This document shows positions 44,731 through 58,083 of a DNA stretch of 64,000 nucleotides, one piece after another (position 1 is the stretch's first letter; the number at the start of each line of letters is the position of its first letter). The position numbers were made by a program, and so were the translations under genes. This stretch comes from Coprinus comatus (lineage: Eukaryota; Basidiomycota; Agaricomycetes; Agaricales; Agaricaceae). Where the stretch lies: positions 1 through 64,000 of the forward strand of contig JAWPGT010000099.1 in assembly GCA_034638255.1 (NCBI GenBank), given 5' to 3'. The notes below the pieces were generated by a model. That model saw only the letters and a list, made by a program, of their open reading frames with translations, was not told the origin of the DNA and did not search any database.

Positions 44731-46058
44731 ACCGGAACTGAGCATAAGGAGATGGAGAGGGTGTTTGTAGGATTGTTACCAGGTAGTGGTATGAATGCAA
44801 AGGTGGTAAAGTCAGCACGTGCAATCCTCGACTTCGTTTACTACGCCTCCCTGACAAGTCACATGCATAGAAGTCTCACGCATCTACGTGAAGCTCTCAC
44901 ATCTTTCCATCAACACAAAGATATTTTCATTGAAATGAACATTCGCAAACACTTCCAACTCCCCAAACTACATGCTTTATCACACTATGAAGATGCAATC
45001 CGGGCACTAGGAAGTGCTGATGGCTACAATACAGAATCCCCCGAGCGACTCCACATCGACTTCGCCAAGGCTGCCTACCATGCAAGTAACAAACGGGACT
45101 ACATCATACAGATGACAGTCTGGCTACAGCGACAGGAAGCCATATGGTTGCGTGAGGCATATATTAAATGGCTAGATAGTCTACTGACACAGAAGTTGGC
45201 GGACTCGGATGGTCCTAATTCGGATGCTGAAGATCATGAAGATGGCGAAGTCAGTGACGAGGTAAACCAAGTAGCAACTTCGATGAACACCTACATAGTT
45301 GCCAAAACAACACCCCTATGGCATTGCTCTGTTTCCACCATCGAAACAGTATTCAGTGCCACCCAATTTCTGTCCGCACTCACCATATACCTGCAACATC
45401 ATTTGCAGGCGTCCTCTTCCATCCAAACTCCCAACATCCATGATGTCTTCTGTCTTTACCGGCAGGCGGATATTGTCGCATACCCTTCAAGGTATACTGG
45501 CTCTGTGTGTGTCCAACAGTGTATACAAACACGGCCTTTGAAGGAAGCTAGAGATCGGAAGGCGGCCATGCCGGGTGTCTTTGACACAGTACTAGTTATT
45601 GAGGATGTAGAAAGATACAAGCTGGGTAGTGGGCTTGAAGGTATGATATCATTTCAACCCTCACAAATCCTTCCAACAAGAATATATTATTGATCTTAAT
45701 TGTTTGCTTAACAGGCTTATGCGCAGCTCGTATTCGAGTTGTGTTTGATTTACCTTCTCATTTCGGGATTCTGCCACATCCTTTAGTGTATCTTGAATGG
45801 TACACTCCTTTTGGACCTCACGACACCAATACCAACTTCTACATCATCAAACCGGCAATGTCAAGATCAGGAAACTTGCGACAAGTGACTATTCTACCTC
45901 TTTCTTATGTGGTTGATGCCTGCCACCTCATTCCTGTTATTCACGGCTGCGACCCTGATCCTCGTTGGACTCCATTCAATGCTCTGGATGTGGGAGAGAA
46001 ATTCTTTTTTAACCACTACATTAATATGCGTATATTTACCTTGATTAAGTTGCCTTGA
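44731..46058 (+). pseudogene. Plavaka transposase, C-terminal fragment
   Basis: Two exons (44731-45640 and 45715-46058) joined by a GT-AG intron encode the C-terminal part of a Plavaka-type transposase. It is collinear with the nearly complete copy at 60-63.5 kb: TGTEHKEMERVFVGL here corresponds to ISGKEHDQISRILLGL there, and PLVYLEWYTPFGP to HLAYVEWYTPFS. The N-terminal two thirds are missing; the junction with copia-2 is exactly at 44731. The remaining frame is open to its natural stop. Confidence 0.8.
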
Positions 46059-49000
46059 ACTCAGTAGTAGTATAATTCAAACTAAATAAAGTTATTTTGT
46101 TTTAAACATCCGAGTACTATTAGTAGTACTAGAGTATGTGTGATTTATTTGAAAACTACTAGTACTACTGACTCGGAGGTGCAAACTACTATAGTAATGA
46201 TACTTGTACAATGTTATACTACAAAGTTGATATTGCAGGCATCATGGGAAAATTGATGGCAACAACCACATTGTGATTGTAGACATGCTTGATTGCAGTT
46301 GATTGTATGGCATTGCGCCCGCGTGCGACTATGATGCGCAATCAGGTGATGGCTGGGTACTCTATTAACAATCCATACCATATGTAACAATGAAGCTGAG
46401 GCAGAGTGCAATATAACTGAACACCATTTCCTGATGCCTTCACTATATCCATCTAATTCTTCCTCAATTTCTACAGATTTTCCATAACTGCATCAAAAAT
46501 TGCTTGGTCTGTTGATTCATCAATGGTACATTGTTCATTGGGTGGGTCGAGAAGACTACTAAGCGACAACCGGTTTGCTTCCTGTAGTATGCCTGTAGTC
46601 TGTAACGCATCAAGAGGGAGTAGGTTCAAAACTAAGGAGTCCGATTCCTGCCACAATGGTCCATTTCTACTATATAATCCTTCACTATACACATAATTTT
46701 AGAGTAATATTACTAGTTGAACAAGTTTTTGATAAGATGTAAATGTCACATACAATGTGCCATGATGGTCATCATCAGGTCATCACCTCTCAATCCAAGT
46801 AGTTACCTTATTTGGACATGGGTGCTATGGCTTTTTCCTGCCCAAAATGTATGGATTATGGGGAGTGACAGATTTATGGGTTTTTTTTTATCAAAATCCC
46901 CTGCGAACAACCTTCGAGTCTGGATTTTTCTATGGGTTATGACAAACTATGGGTTAGTGCAACTATGGTAAAAGACAGATTCGACTGTACTCCGTTTACG
47001 AAATTGGGGTTACTGTGACCTCTTCCTGAGGAGTATAGGAAATAAAAGGTCACTTTGACATCTGGTTTGTATCTCTCTATCTGGTATTTCTCTATCCGGT
47101 ATTCTGTTGTCCTTTATACTAGTACACAACTGCAGGTATCAGTAAGAGCAAAAGGGATGAGACAAGTGTAAGCGCAGGATCGTAGAGGACGACGAGGCGA
47201 GCACGATGACAAAGGAATGGAAGGAAACTGATAAGAAATGACTGAGATAGAACACAAACACTGCAGACACTTGTATTAGACTAGAACATACAATAACTTC
47301 TTAATTACTCACCTGCAGACACTTGTATTAGACTAGAGAGTCTTCATGTGTCTGCAGGACGCTTCAGTAACGTGTGACGTGACATTGTGATGTCACAGAA
47401 AGCGGAAATAATCTACAAGTCCAAAACTCCAAACAGAGTATCCAGCCACAACTCTTCTAACCTCAACCAACAATAAGTACTGACCTTGGGGACTGTCTAG
47501 AGCATTCCTGACAACAAGATAGAAAAAGAATAACTATCCTAAATATATAACTGCACTAATTATAGCTTGGCTGAGTAACTAGTGTGGGTTTAATAATAGT
47601 TCAATCGGAAATAGAGTCGAGTGGTATTTCTGGTACTTCTTTAAAATAATCCGGTGACGTACTGACATTCATAACACACAGCTGAAATCTAATCATGGTG
47701 ACTCGTGAGTACTTGAGTATTGCACAAGTTGCAGCACTTTGGATTACTTAATCCAGGTGATTTCTCCACTTGCTCAGATGCCAATTGCTGGTAAATTCAC
47801 CTGTTGGATTTCCTGATTCCAGGGCCCAAATCTTAATTCTCTTTTATTCCTATATTTTATTTTGGAATATGTACACAAATGACCTCCCTCTTATGTTTTA
47901 TTAACTCATGATATCAAATAAAAATCAAAGTTGGATTCATCAATTGATTAGATTAATTATCAAATCCAATTAATCTGATAAACTAATTACAAATAAAATT
48001 ACAACATGTGTGGGGAGGAGTTCAGTACTAGATGAGAGTTGCCAAAGTAACAAAAATGGAAGAAGGTGAAAATAAATTAAAGACTGGACTTTTAAGTGAA
48101 CGTTGGGGAAAAAAGACAAGTTTTGCATTAAAGGGCATTGCCCATATATAAGATACAATTGTATGTAATTAAGCTGAAGGTGAACACGAGTCTCCGAAAC
48201 TTGTATGTAAAAGAAAATGAGCAAAAAGGATGAAAATGTAGCTAAAAACACCCTTGATGGGCAGGGTTTCCCCCTTTGAAGTAGTCACAACAAGTTAGGG
48301 ACAACAGACATTAAAGAGAACGACATAAAGTAAAAGAAACGAAGAAGAAAAGAAAAGAAAAAAAATGAAATGAAAGAAAAGAAAAGAAAAGAATTTTGAA
48401 AGGAGATCATGTCACGGTTGCTGACGTCGTGTCACTCATGTGACTCACGTCCTCCTCTAGCCATCTGCCTTCCCCCATACATGTATATAACTACAGACTC
48501 CCCAAATATCATTACCTTCTAACAAAGCCAAGATGAATGTATAATTAGCTTAAATTGAATGTAAAAAAGCGAATGACTTACTTATAAAGCCCTCCTATAT
48601 CATAGACTCATAATGTCTATCACCATCTAACAAACCCTAAATAATAATAAGGAAATAAATGATGATTAGTAAGTTCCATTGTTACTTTGAAGAGCTAAGA
48701 GCATACCTGAAATATAGAGTATACCATAGTGAGGAATAAAAATAAGAAGAGAGAAGAGTATGGAGTAGAGGGGAGTGCAGAGAGGATGGTGGTAAAGAGG
48801 AACACCAGGAATACCAGACTTGTGACGAAAATGTGAATCAACAAGATCACATGGTACCATTGATGGCTCTCACTATCATGTGACCTTGTTGATTGGGATT
48901 TTCATCACAAAGTCTAGACCTCTCCTACCATTTCATCATGCTATATAGATTTTAAATGATATTGTAAATTTGTTTTTATGTTTTCATAGAACTTGTATTA

Positions 49001-49219
49001 TGTAAAAATAATCATGATATATTGTTTATTAAATCTGGTTTTATCTGGGATACTGTACAACAGACCTCAGATTAATGGAATCCAACTAATTGAATTAATT
49101 GGATTCTTTCGATTAATGGATTTAATGGATTCAATTCATATGGTCAACTCTCCATCAAATCAAATTGATCATGTTGGTGAATTTGCCTTGATCAATAATC
49201 GAATCTGCTTCGGTTCCTG
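46059..49219. other. No gene recognised
   Basis: I found no convincing exons. A 73-codon minus-strand frame at 46471-46692 is the best candidate but has no recognisable motif. A 25-bp direct repeat CTGCAGACACTTGTATTAGA... occurs at 47261 and 47313. A purine-rich (GAAAA)n-like tract lies at about 48330-48400. Confidence 0.45.
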
Positions 49220-50222
<1,003 letters not shown>

Positions 50223-51107
50223 TATTTCACTTTCTTTCTGTCTTTCTTTCTGATTTATCATTTCATTGCTCCTTTCGCAGTCGATTACTACCCTGTCACA
50301 CTCACATCTTCCTATTATTCAACTCTTTTTTTCTACGTCCTCGTTTTTATTTATTCCCTCATCCCCTTTACGCATTTCACTTTCTTGCAGCATCACTCCC
50401 TATCACCCATTTCGGCTGATTTTAGAGCTTCTGGTTGTCTTATTGAAGATTAGAATTAGGAGAGATATAGATATAGGTATATAAAAGAAAGGGGAATTGT
50501 ATGGTATGGTTTTACGGGTCGGCACCGCACCTTTGATGGAAAATATTTGTTTTCTTGTTTTTTCTTTCTTTGATCATTGATTTGATTTTTATATCTTTTC
50601 TGTTTCCTAGTCTTGACTCTTTCGAGTTATCTCAGTCTTGATCTCAGTTTCAGTTTCGGTTTCAGTTTCAGTTTCAATTAGAGTGGTTTTAGTTTACGGC
50701 AATTTATTCTTCTTGTCGTGACGTTGATTTTGTTTGTCAGGGTTTTTTTACTGTTCTTTTGTCTTTCGTGACTCAAGGTAGAGTTTGTTTCATAAAATGA
50801 ACAAAATTAAGACTTTTTTCCTACCAGGATGAAACAAAGCCTTGGTTACGGCTCTAAGTCCCATGTTCAATGAATTGCTTGATATACTGTCCAAGGAACC
50901 CATACGTAAATTGAAATCTGTGTAAAAAAACAAAAATACCAACACTATATACAAATATTTAAAACAAAAATCATAAACTCAAACTAGAACGACGGGAAAT
51001 AGAGAAGAAACCATAGAAAATGAGCATAGAAATAAAGCTGAGGAAATATCAATAATCCTAACTTCCACAAAAACTGTTAACAACCAAATTCGACCAATTG
51101 AAAATTT
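50223..51107. other. No gene; short CAGTTT repeat
   Basis: AT-rich spacer with a hexanucleotide run of (CAGTTT)-type units at about 50640-50680. It holds the 3' end region of the NACHT-pseudokinase gene. Confidence 0.45.
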
Positions 51108-54100
51108 TCAAACTTCTTCGGCCTGTGCATTACTCCATACTTCCGGAGGGATATTATCCCACATATCCTTCATCTCTTTCAGTGTCATCCTTGTCTCTTT
51201 CTTAACCCAACAAGCCTGAATAATTGGCCATACACATCTTAAGCATGGGGAAGTAGTAACCCCGTAGCGCTCTACTAAAGGAGGCATACTCTTACCATCC
51301 CTAGAGAGAGAAACGATGCTCGCACTATCCTCAGAGAGAGAAAGCACACTCGTACTATCCCCAGTGAGAGAAAGCACACTCGTCCCATCCCCAGAGGAGG
51401 GAGGGGTACTCGTACCATCCCCATCCAGATGATGCGTGGTTGTCGTAACAGTGAAACTGCCATTCAGGTTGGAAGTAGTGATCACCTCAGACCCCATAAT
51501 CACCATACATGGTTCACGACCAGAAATTATCTAGTATGGCGAATTGAGACAGGTGATAAAATTAAATAATTTGAGAGAATACGAACGTAAAGTGCAATTG
51601 CTGTAGCAGAATATACATCACAGGCTGCTCTCCAAACAGGTCCCACCGAGAAACTCAATTGGGGATCCCTGTATGTTCTAATCTCAATGTCGATATCGAG
51701 TCTTATGGGCGTAAAATAGTTATATGGAATCTGTGAAACATGAGCCAACAGGGGTGTTCCGTGCTCATCGAGGAAAATGAGAGACTTCAAAATCAATACT
51801 ACCTAATCACGACAATGTGCTAAAACACTTACTGGTCTAAGTTCCCCACTATAGATCTCCATCTGGTGGAGATAATCCAACCCATTAAGAATACCCATTA
51901 TCTAGTTACATGAGCTATAAACACAAGAGGTAAAGGCACAGATATATAGCATGGCAACTCACCAATGATAATCGGTCTGGATTTGCATTGGATTCAAGGT
52001 ATTGATGAAGAGTGTATGTGATTGGTTGCCCAATAAATGCAGGAAACTCACTGTCATCATGATCAATGGTGCCTACGAGGCCCAAGAATTCATGAATATT
52101 GGGATGTTTCAACTGTGACCATGCTCGGACCCTTTTCATTAGGGTCTGAAATAAAGATGTGAGAATGTTGATAAAATTTGGAACTTGTTTACCTACTGGT
52201 ATCTCTGAAGGTTGTGCTTTAACTACTTGAACCACTACCTTGATTTGATTATACACCTTTGTTATTTTGTGAACTTAATTTGCATGTTTCTACACACCTG
52301 CTGCCGTACCCCATCTGCATTATTAATAGATCCAATATATGAGTCGGAAGCCTGATCCTTGTGGAGCGGTGACAAGGTGTCCTTGTCCAGTGTCTGAGCT
52401 TTTGGGAGGGCCTTCAAAAATTAGTTTTTCATTTAGTGTATTTTCAATCTAATAACATACCAGATACCAGGACAATACTTCGGGATCTTGACAAGTAGAG
52501 TCATAGTACGGTTCGTCATCAATGCTGACAGTGTTCTCAAGAGTAGGTGGCAGTTGCGTCTACCAGGAGGTTAAGATATAGTGTCATTTTTGCAAGTTAT
52601 TTATTGAAACCACACTGATACCTCTTTCCAACTTTCACTGAGGAACCGGCGAGCCTCTTCCTTGCCAAGATACATATTTAAGTCATTTATGACTCGAGGT
52701 ATGATTTCATCAATCAAAAGTTTGTTCTGAACCCAGAAAGCTGCGGGCCATTTGGTAAGGGAGCCGGCAGACCAAGAAAGTAATGTGATGGCTTTCCGAT
52801 ACCTTTCATCTGGTTGGATCTGGAATTTTGACATGTGAACCCAGTAGAGATCAGATGTGATGAGTTCCGAAGCCCTGGTTGTAATATACGATGTCATCTC
52901 TTTAGGGACGCAGAATGGGCCTGAACGATTTGGGTTTTGCAAGAAGTCTTGGAAGGAAGCATGGAGAAATTTCACTTCTTCATATAGTGCATTTTGCGGC
53001 TGCGGGGGAAAAGGAATTTGTAAAACGGAATGTAGTTTCCCTAAAGCAGTCCAAAACGAGTGTTCATCCAAAGAAAGATAGTTTACCAGTCCCTGGATCG
53101 ATAATCGATTGAAACAGTTTGTTTCGGACCCGAGACATAGATAATGGAGGATCTTGAGAGTTGTTGGAAGGTTTTCTTCGTCAGTTTCGGAGAGTATCCG
53201 CATGTACAGTGTGTCGAGTAACTGTAAAAAATATTCATTCCCTGATGTAGTGACTGAAGTCCCTGTCGAGGGCTTAAGGATACCCATGACTTTGCGTAAA
53301 TTGTTTTCGGGGAAAGGCTGGCTGCAGTCACCAACAAATCGGATGATTGTGGATGAGAATGCAAAGAGTCCAGATGATGCATCAATCAGTTGACACAATC
53401 TATCCTCTCCTGGCCAGTCGGGGTCAAGCATACTGGAATACGTCTTTCGTATACAAGCAAACTCCTCCCGAATGTAAGTTGAATTATCTTCTTTAGCCTC
53501 CTCCGTGTTTATTGGTAATTCTTCTCTCCAGCACGCTTGTCGAACGTCAGAGCGATTCAGCAACATTTGAAGATGAGGCTCTGGCCGACTGCTGAACATC
53601 CATACCACAGGGAGGTTCGGATTTGACGATGCAACCTCAATAATCAATTCCACAATCTCGCATTGTGCATCTGCTCCCTTGCACTCGTCTAGACCATCAA
53701 TGAGGATGAGAATCTTTCGTGACATTCGAAGCATGGATAGTGGTTCAACGATCAATTTACAAAATTGAACGTCGAAGTGCCGAGTTGGTAACAACGGGTC
53801 TTTGGCCAACACATCGCCAATGATGAATTTGTACTCCTCGCATTGGGTACACAGCTGGTATGCCAAAGTGATGAAGATGCTTTCGGGGTCGTTTCTTTTG
53901 TTTGGTCTGGACAAGAAAAAGGCTGCTACCACGGCCTCGGGGTTTGCTTTCCGGTATTTCTCTGCGAATGTTTGGAAGACAGCAGACTTTCCCACACCCG
54001 CTGGACCATACAACCATAGCATAGCCTTTTCTCGCTGAGAATTATCAGCCCAGGTATGTATCTCATTCTGTAGTCTTGTACGAGTGTTGGGATGACATCT

Positions 54101-54474
54101 AGGTGGGGGATAACGATCATTTGAGTCGAGTTCCGCCCCCTTAGTTGCATATTGTAAAAGCAATGAGAGAGGATCAGCTCCTAGAGACACCAATTTCTTA
54201 TCAACGCCTACTCTGAAGAATACTGCCATGCAAACACACCTCGAGTAGAGACGCCCATAGCGATACTATTCCCACTTCCAGTCACTTTGATGTGGGTAGA
54301 GGAATCCTGGACATTGATAGTAGAATGCTGTGCCGGTATGCATTGATCTACAAGTTCATACATTATTATTCAATTTGGTGGGGATGGAGATTGAAGAAGC
54401 GTACCCTTGGAATTTACATTCGGAGGCTCTTCTTTTTTACGCCAGAGTTTCTTCCTGAGGGTGATAAAAGACAT
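51108..54474 (-). CDS. NACHT-pseudokinase STAND protein, nine exons
   Basis: Exons (minus): 54474-54405, 54210-52622, 52559-52461, 52411-52298, 52256-52197, 52145-51963, 51901-51833, 51802-51587, 51530-51108; about 940 residues with all phases agreeing. The NACHT part has Walker A GPAGVGKS and Walker B ILILIDGLDE. From about residue 625 a protein-kinase fold follows: VVVQVVKA (beta-3 Lys), WSQLKHPNIHEFLGL, GLDYLHQMEIYSGELRP where HGDLKP is expected, LDEHGTPLLAHVSQI where the DFG is expected, DVYSATAIALYIISG, and CWVKKETRMTLKEM. Both the catalytic HRD aspartate and DFG are replaced, so it is probably a pseudokinase. A Ser/Thr-rich insert (GDGTSVLSL-type repeats) precedes the last helices. A further small exon could lie between 54211 and 54404. 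Confidence 0.8.
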
Positions 54475-54842
54475 GTTGGGAGGATGAAGGATATGTGTGT
54501 GAGAATGCTGTGCATCGCAGTAATCAGCTATGGGCTATAAATTGAACGTTTCTCACCCAACTAGTTTCGCCCTTTTTGATATAACTTAGAGTCTTAATAC
54601 ACAGGATTCCGAGAAAAGTAGAAATGTTATCATGATGTTCCTAAGCGCCAACTGGTTTATTCATGGTTAAACAATAGTTCGCTCGAATACTAAAATTTGC
54701 TCATGAACGTCTGAACTATTCAAGCCCAGTTGGGAAATTGTCAATTTCTTATTTACTTCACATGCCATAAGTAAACAAGGAACGTCACAGTCACTTTGCT
54801 TATGATCAATAGCCGACAACCCCTCACTTCGACACTGCGACC
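54475..54842. promoter_or_regulatory. Divergent promoter region between NACHT-pseudokinase and ArfGAP genes
   Basis: 368 bases between the two start codons; the genes point away from each other. I see no clear TATA box or other site. Confidence 0.4.
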
Positions 54843-56543
54843 ATGTCCACCGGCATCAGTAGGCTTACCACGGAGCGTAACGAGCGCTTACTTCTAGATC
54901 TTGTATCTAAACCTGGCAACGGTAAACTCATATATCCAATCACACGACATAACAAGGCTCAATTGTCGTCAGATGTGTGTGCGGATTGTAAAGCTCGAAA
55001 CCCAAGATGGGGCTCACATAACCTTGGAATTTTCATCTGGTGCATTAAAATTATATATATGACTAGCAGAGTGTTGACGTAGTAATAATAGCACTGGTTG
55101 TGCAAGTATCCACCGAAAGATTGGAACACACGTATCGAAAGTGTTTGTGCCCTTTCTTCTGTATATCGTTTCCCAACTCACGCGAAGATAGAAAGAGCCT
55201 TACAATGGATTCGTGGACAAAAGAACAAGTCGATGTACGCAATCAATTCAACCCTACAAACGTGTAGCTAAAAATATACCCAGAGAATGAGGGAGATGGG
55301 GAATATTAAATCCAACTCTTTCTACAACCCGAACGAGACTCGCAATCCCCCACCTCCGACATTAGAGGATCCAACTCGTGACAGTGAGCTTGAGCAATAC
55401 ATTCGTTGTACGTCAGGGGAGTATTTACCAATAATATTGCACTGATATTGTTGAATAGCAAAATATGAACATCGGCGTTTTGTGAACCGTGGCTCCCTGG
55501 TAGCATCTAAACTAGGGCCCTCTAGATCTGCTTCATCACTTCCCCAAACACCACGCTCTGTATCCACGCCATCCACAGTGTCAACTGCGCCTAAAACTGC
55601 GACCGACTTCGCAGCTAACATGTTCTCCACCAGCAAACCCCAACTTCAGCCACGTGTAACTCCGTTACGTGCTCCTGCTTCGGCTACTTCAAATACACCT
55701 TCTTTGCCACCTACTCGTTCCGTATCACAACCTGTCTTGTCGCAAATCAACACACAGGCAGCACCATCGACAACCGCGAAACCCAAGGCCGAAGGTGTCT
55801 GGGCCGATCTTATATCCTTACAAGAACCATCCACCAACTCTTCTCTCCCTCTTCAATATCAAACAAACAATCCTAACTATAGAGGTTTTCAAATGAGCAA
55901 TAGTACACCAGCGAACCTATCTAGTATGGGAAACCCTCAGTATGGAGCCGGTTTATACCCGTCAGGCATACCGCTTAACACTGCAAATCAAAATCTATAT
56001 CCTCAACATCAATCACAGACATTAAGCACATTCCCTCAACAAACCATGTCTATGACAGGATTCCCTACTTCTACATCATTCCAATCGAACATGGTACCTT
56101 TCCAACAGAATTATAACCAAATGAGTACCTATCAACAACAACAAAACCAACCTGGTACTCCTTTTTACCATCCTCAGCCTCAACAATCTCTACCTACATC
56201 CCAATCCCAATCTCAATTCCTCCCTTCTCCATCAAGCCCGAATCCTCAGTTTATGTCTCCCGGCACTCCCCAACCTCAATCTACAACACCGAGTCAGCTC
56301 CAACAGGCAGGCTACAGTAATGTGGGTATGGGTGGAGGATTTTTGACTCCAAGTCCACAGCTTATGGGTAGCGTTTCAAGTAACCAACAAATGGTGGGTT
56401 TGCAGCAGAACCAATTTCAAGGTGGTGGATTTCCTCAACAGCAACAACCGGTTATGATGGCGTCCAATCCCTATGGACAAATGCAGTTTGCTCAAGGTCA
56501 GCCATTTACAGGCCAGACAGGACCTCAGTGGGGACCTTTATGA
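54843..56543 (+). CDS. ArfGAP-domain protein with long Gln/Pro/Ser-rich tail
   Basis: GTPase-activating protein for Arf GTPases, acting in vesicle traffic at Golgi or endosomes (family knowledge). Six exons fit in phase: 54843-54921, 54973-55039, 55092-55142, 55192-55234, 55284-55407, 55459-56543; about 482 residues. The zinc finger is C-x2-C-x16-C-x2-C (CADC...CTGC) and is followed by IHRKIGTHVSKV with the catalytic-arginine position filled, then DSWTKEQVD and MGNIKSNSFYNP. The tail holds WADLISLQ and then many Gln/Pro/Asn-rich stretches. The layout is like the Age2/SMAP class. It looks intact and is the best conserved host gene here. Confidence 0.88.
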
Positions 56544-58083
56544 CCCGGTCTTACGAAAAGACAAAGTTTGGGATTTTATTTATCTCAGATATTTGGTTGA
56601 CATGCTTTCTTTTTTTGTAGTTTTTCTTCTTTTTTGTAGTATGATTGATTGTTTTGGTGAACTTTTTTTTACGGGATTCTTTGGATTAGAACTTAGTTAG
56701 AAATTGATATCTCTTTCTTGTCGTGGTATATATATGGTGTTTGGAGGGAAATATATACATGTGTACTTAATAGTGCATTTGAATTTTGAGAGACTCAGTA
56801 GTTGAAAAGAAGTAAACTCTGCAAAATGAGAAAGATTTTTGGTGTTTTTCCATTTAGCCTGATATTTTGTTCATGTTTTTTGAGTGGGGAATATTTCTAG
56901 ATGGGCCGAGGATGGGTCGGTTAATGGGATACAAATTTCAACATTTGAAACGTCGATGCTACTAGTATGTTTTACCATCTTAGCCTCACCCTGAGGGGAT
57001 TTGTTGAAAGCTTTCATGTTTTTGGTACTTGTAGTTCGTTGAGCTTTCAAGAGAGAGTTGGTATATGAATTCAATTCTGAAGTTCAATGATGAGGAAAAT
57101 CACCAACTAAACATAACCTTTTAATCAACTTTAACTATTGGTGATTCACGAACGTGGAGTGACCAAAAGGCCGTTCTGTCAAGATTATTTGACTATAATT
57201 TTCATTGACTATACTGAAAAAATATTAAGTAGTGTGGGAAGCACATCACCTTTTCAAAGCATTTTTGTATTATCTGCGGTAGTTGACTCTCATCATAGTG
57301 GGTTATGATGAAACTGAAATATTGAGATTCAAGTTAAAAAACAACAGCTCACCGTCGCTCTTCATTCGCCTGTGGGGGGAAAAGATGTAAAATTAACTCA
57401 TCACACGTGTCACAAATATGTGACATTATGCAAAACCAACCTCAGTTGCGGACTTCAACTTTCTCTTGATGAACTCGTCAACCCAAATCTTATTGGGATC
57501 AAGGCAAACTTGCGCCGATTCGGACAGGTCTAAGCGTATAGTAAACTTGGCTTGTGATTTCAGTTATTACTTATCTTTTGTTTCGCTTTGGCCACTATTC
57601 ATTTACTTGTGATTATGTTCCTTTTTATTGTCTTGAATGCGTACTTAAGTAGTAGTGCCAATCAGGAAAATGGGAGATGGCGAATTATGTATAATGAACA
57701 TAGAATGTACTGACAAAATGTGTTAATTCTTGATAATTATGACTCTTCTATTACTTTGCCTAAATTATCATAATTATCCAATTTTTAAACAGTGCGTGTG
57801 TCCCCGAAGATAATTATCATGACATTTTATGTAATTATGATATAAATTTTCTATCAAGTACTTCATTTTTTCCATCAGGTTATTGAAAACTGTGAGGTAA
57901 AATAGGTCAAGGTGGTTTACTTGGGTGTAAGATATACCACACAAACATCTTATCAAAATGTAATTTCATTGATATGTATGTGTATATTCTATAGATTGTA
58001 GAATCTAGATACTAGATTTTCATACGAGAATAAGGATGATTAAATTTGAAATAACGTTTGCATTATAAATTTATAATATGTGA
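56544..58083. other. No gene recognised
   Basis: AT-rich intergenic DNA between the ArfGAP gene and the second DUF6532-like gene. Both genes end here (convergent). No repeats or exons that I can support. Confidence 0.45.

Noticed and set aside
46471..46692. 73-codon minus-strand frame starting MYSEGLYSRN
   Set aside because: Composition looks somewhat protein-like but there is no motif, no neighbouring exon and no homologue in the window; not enough to call.
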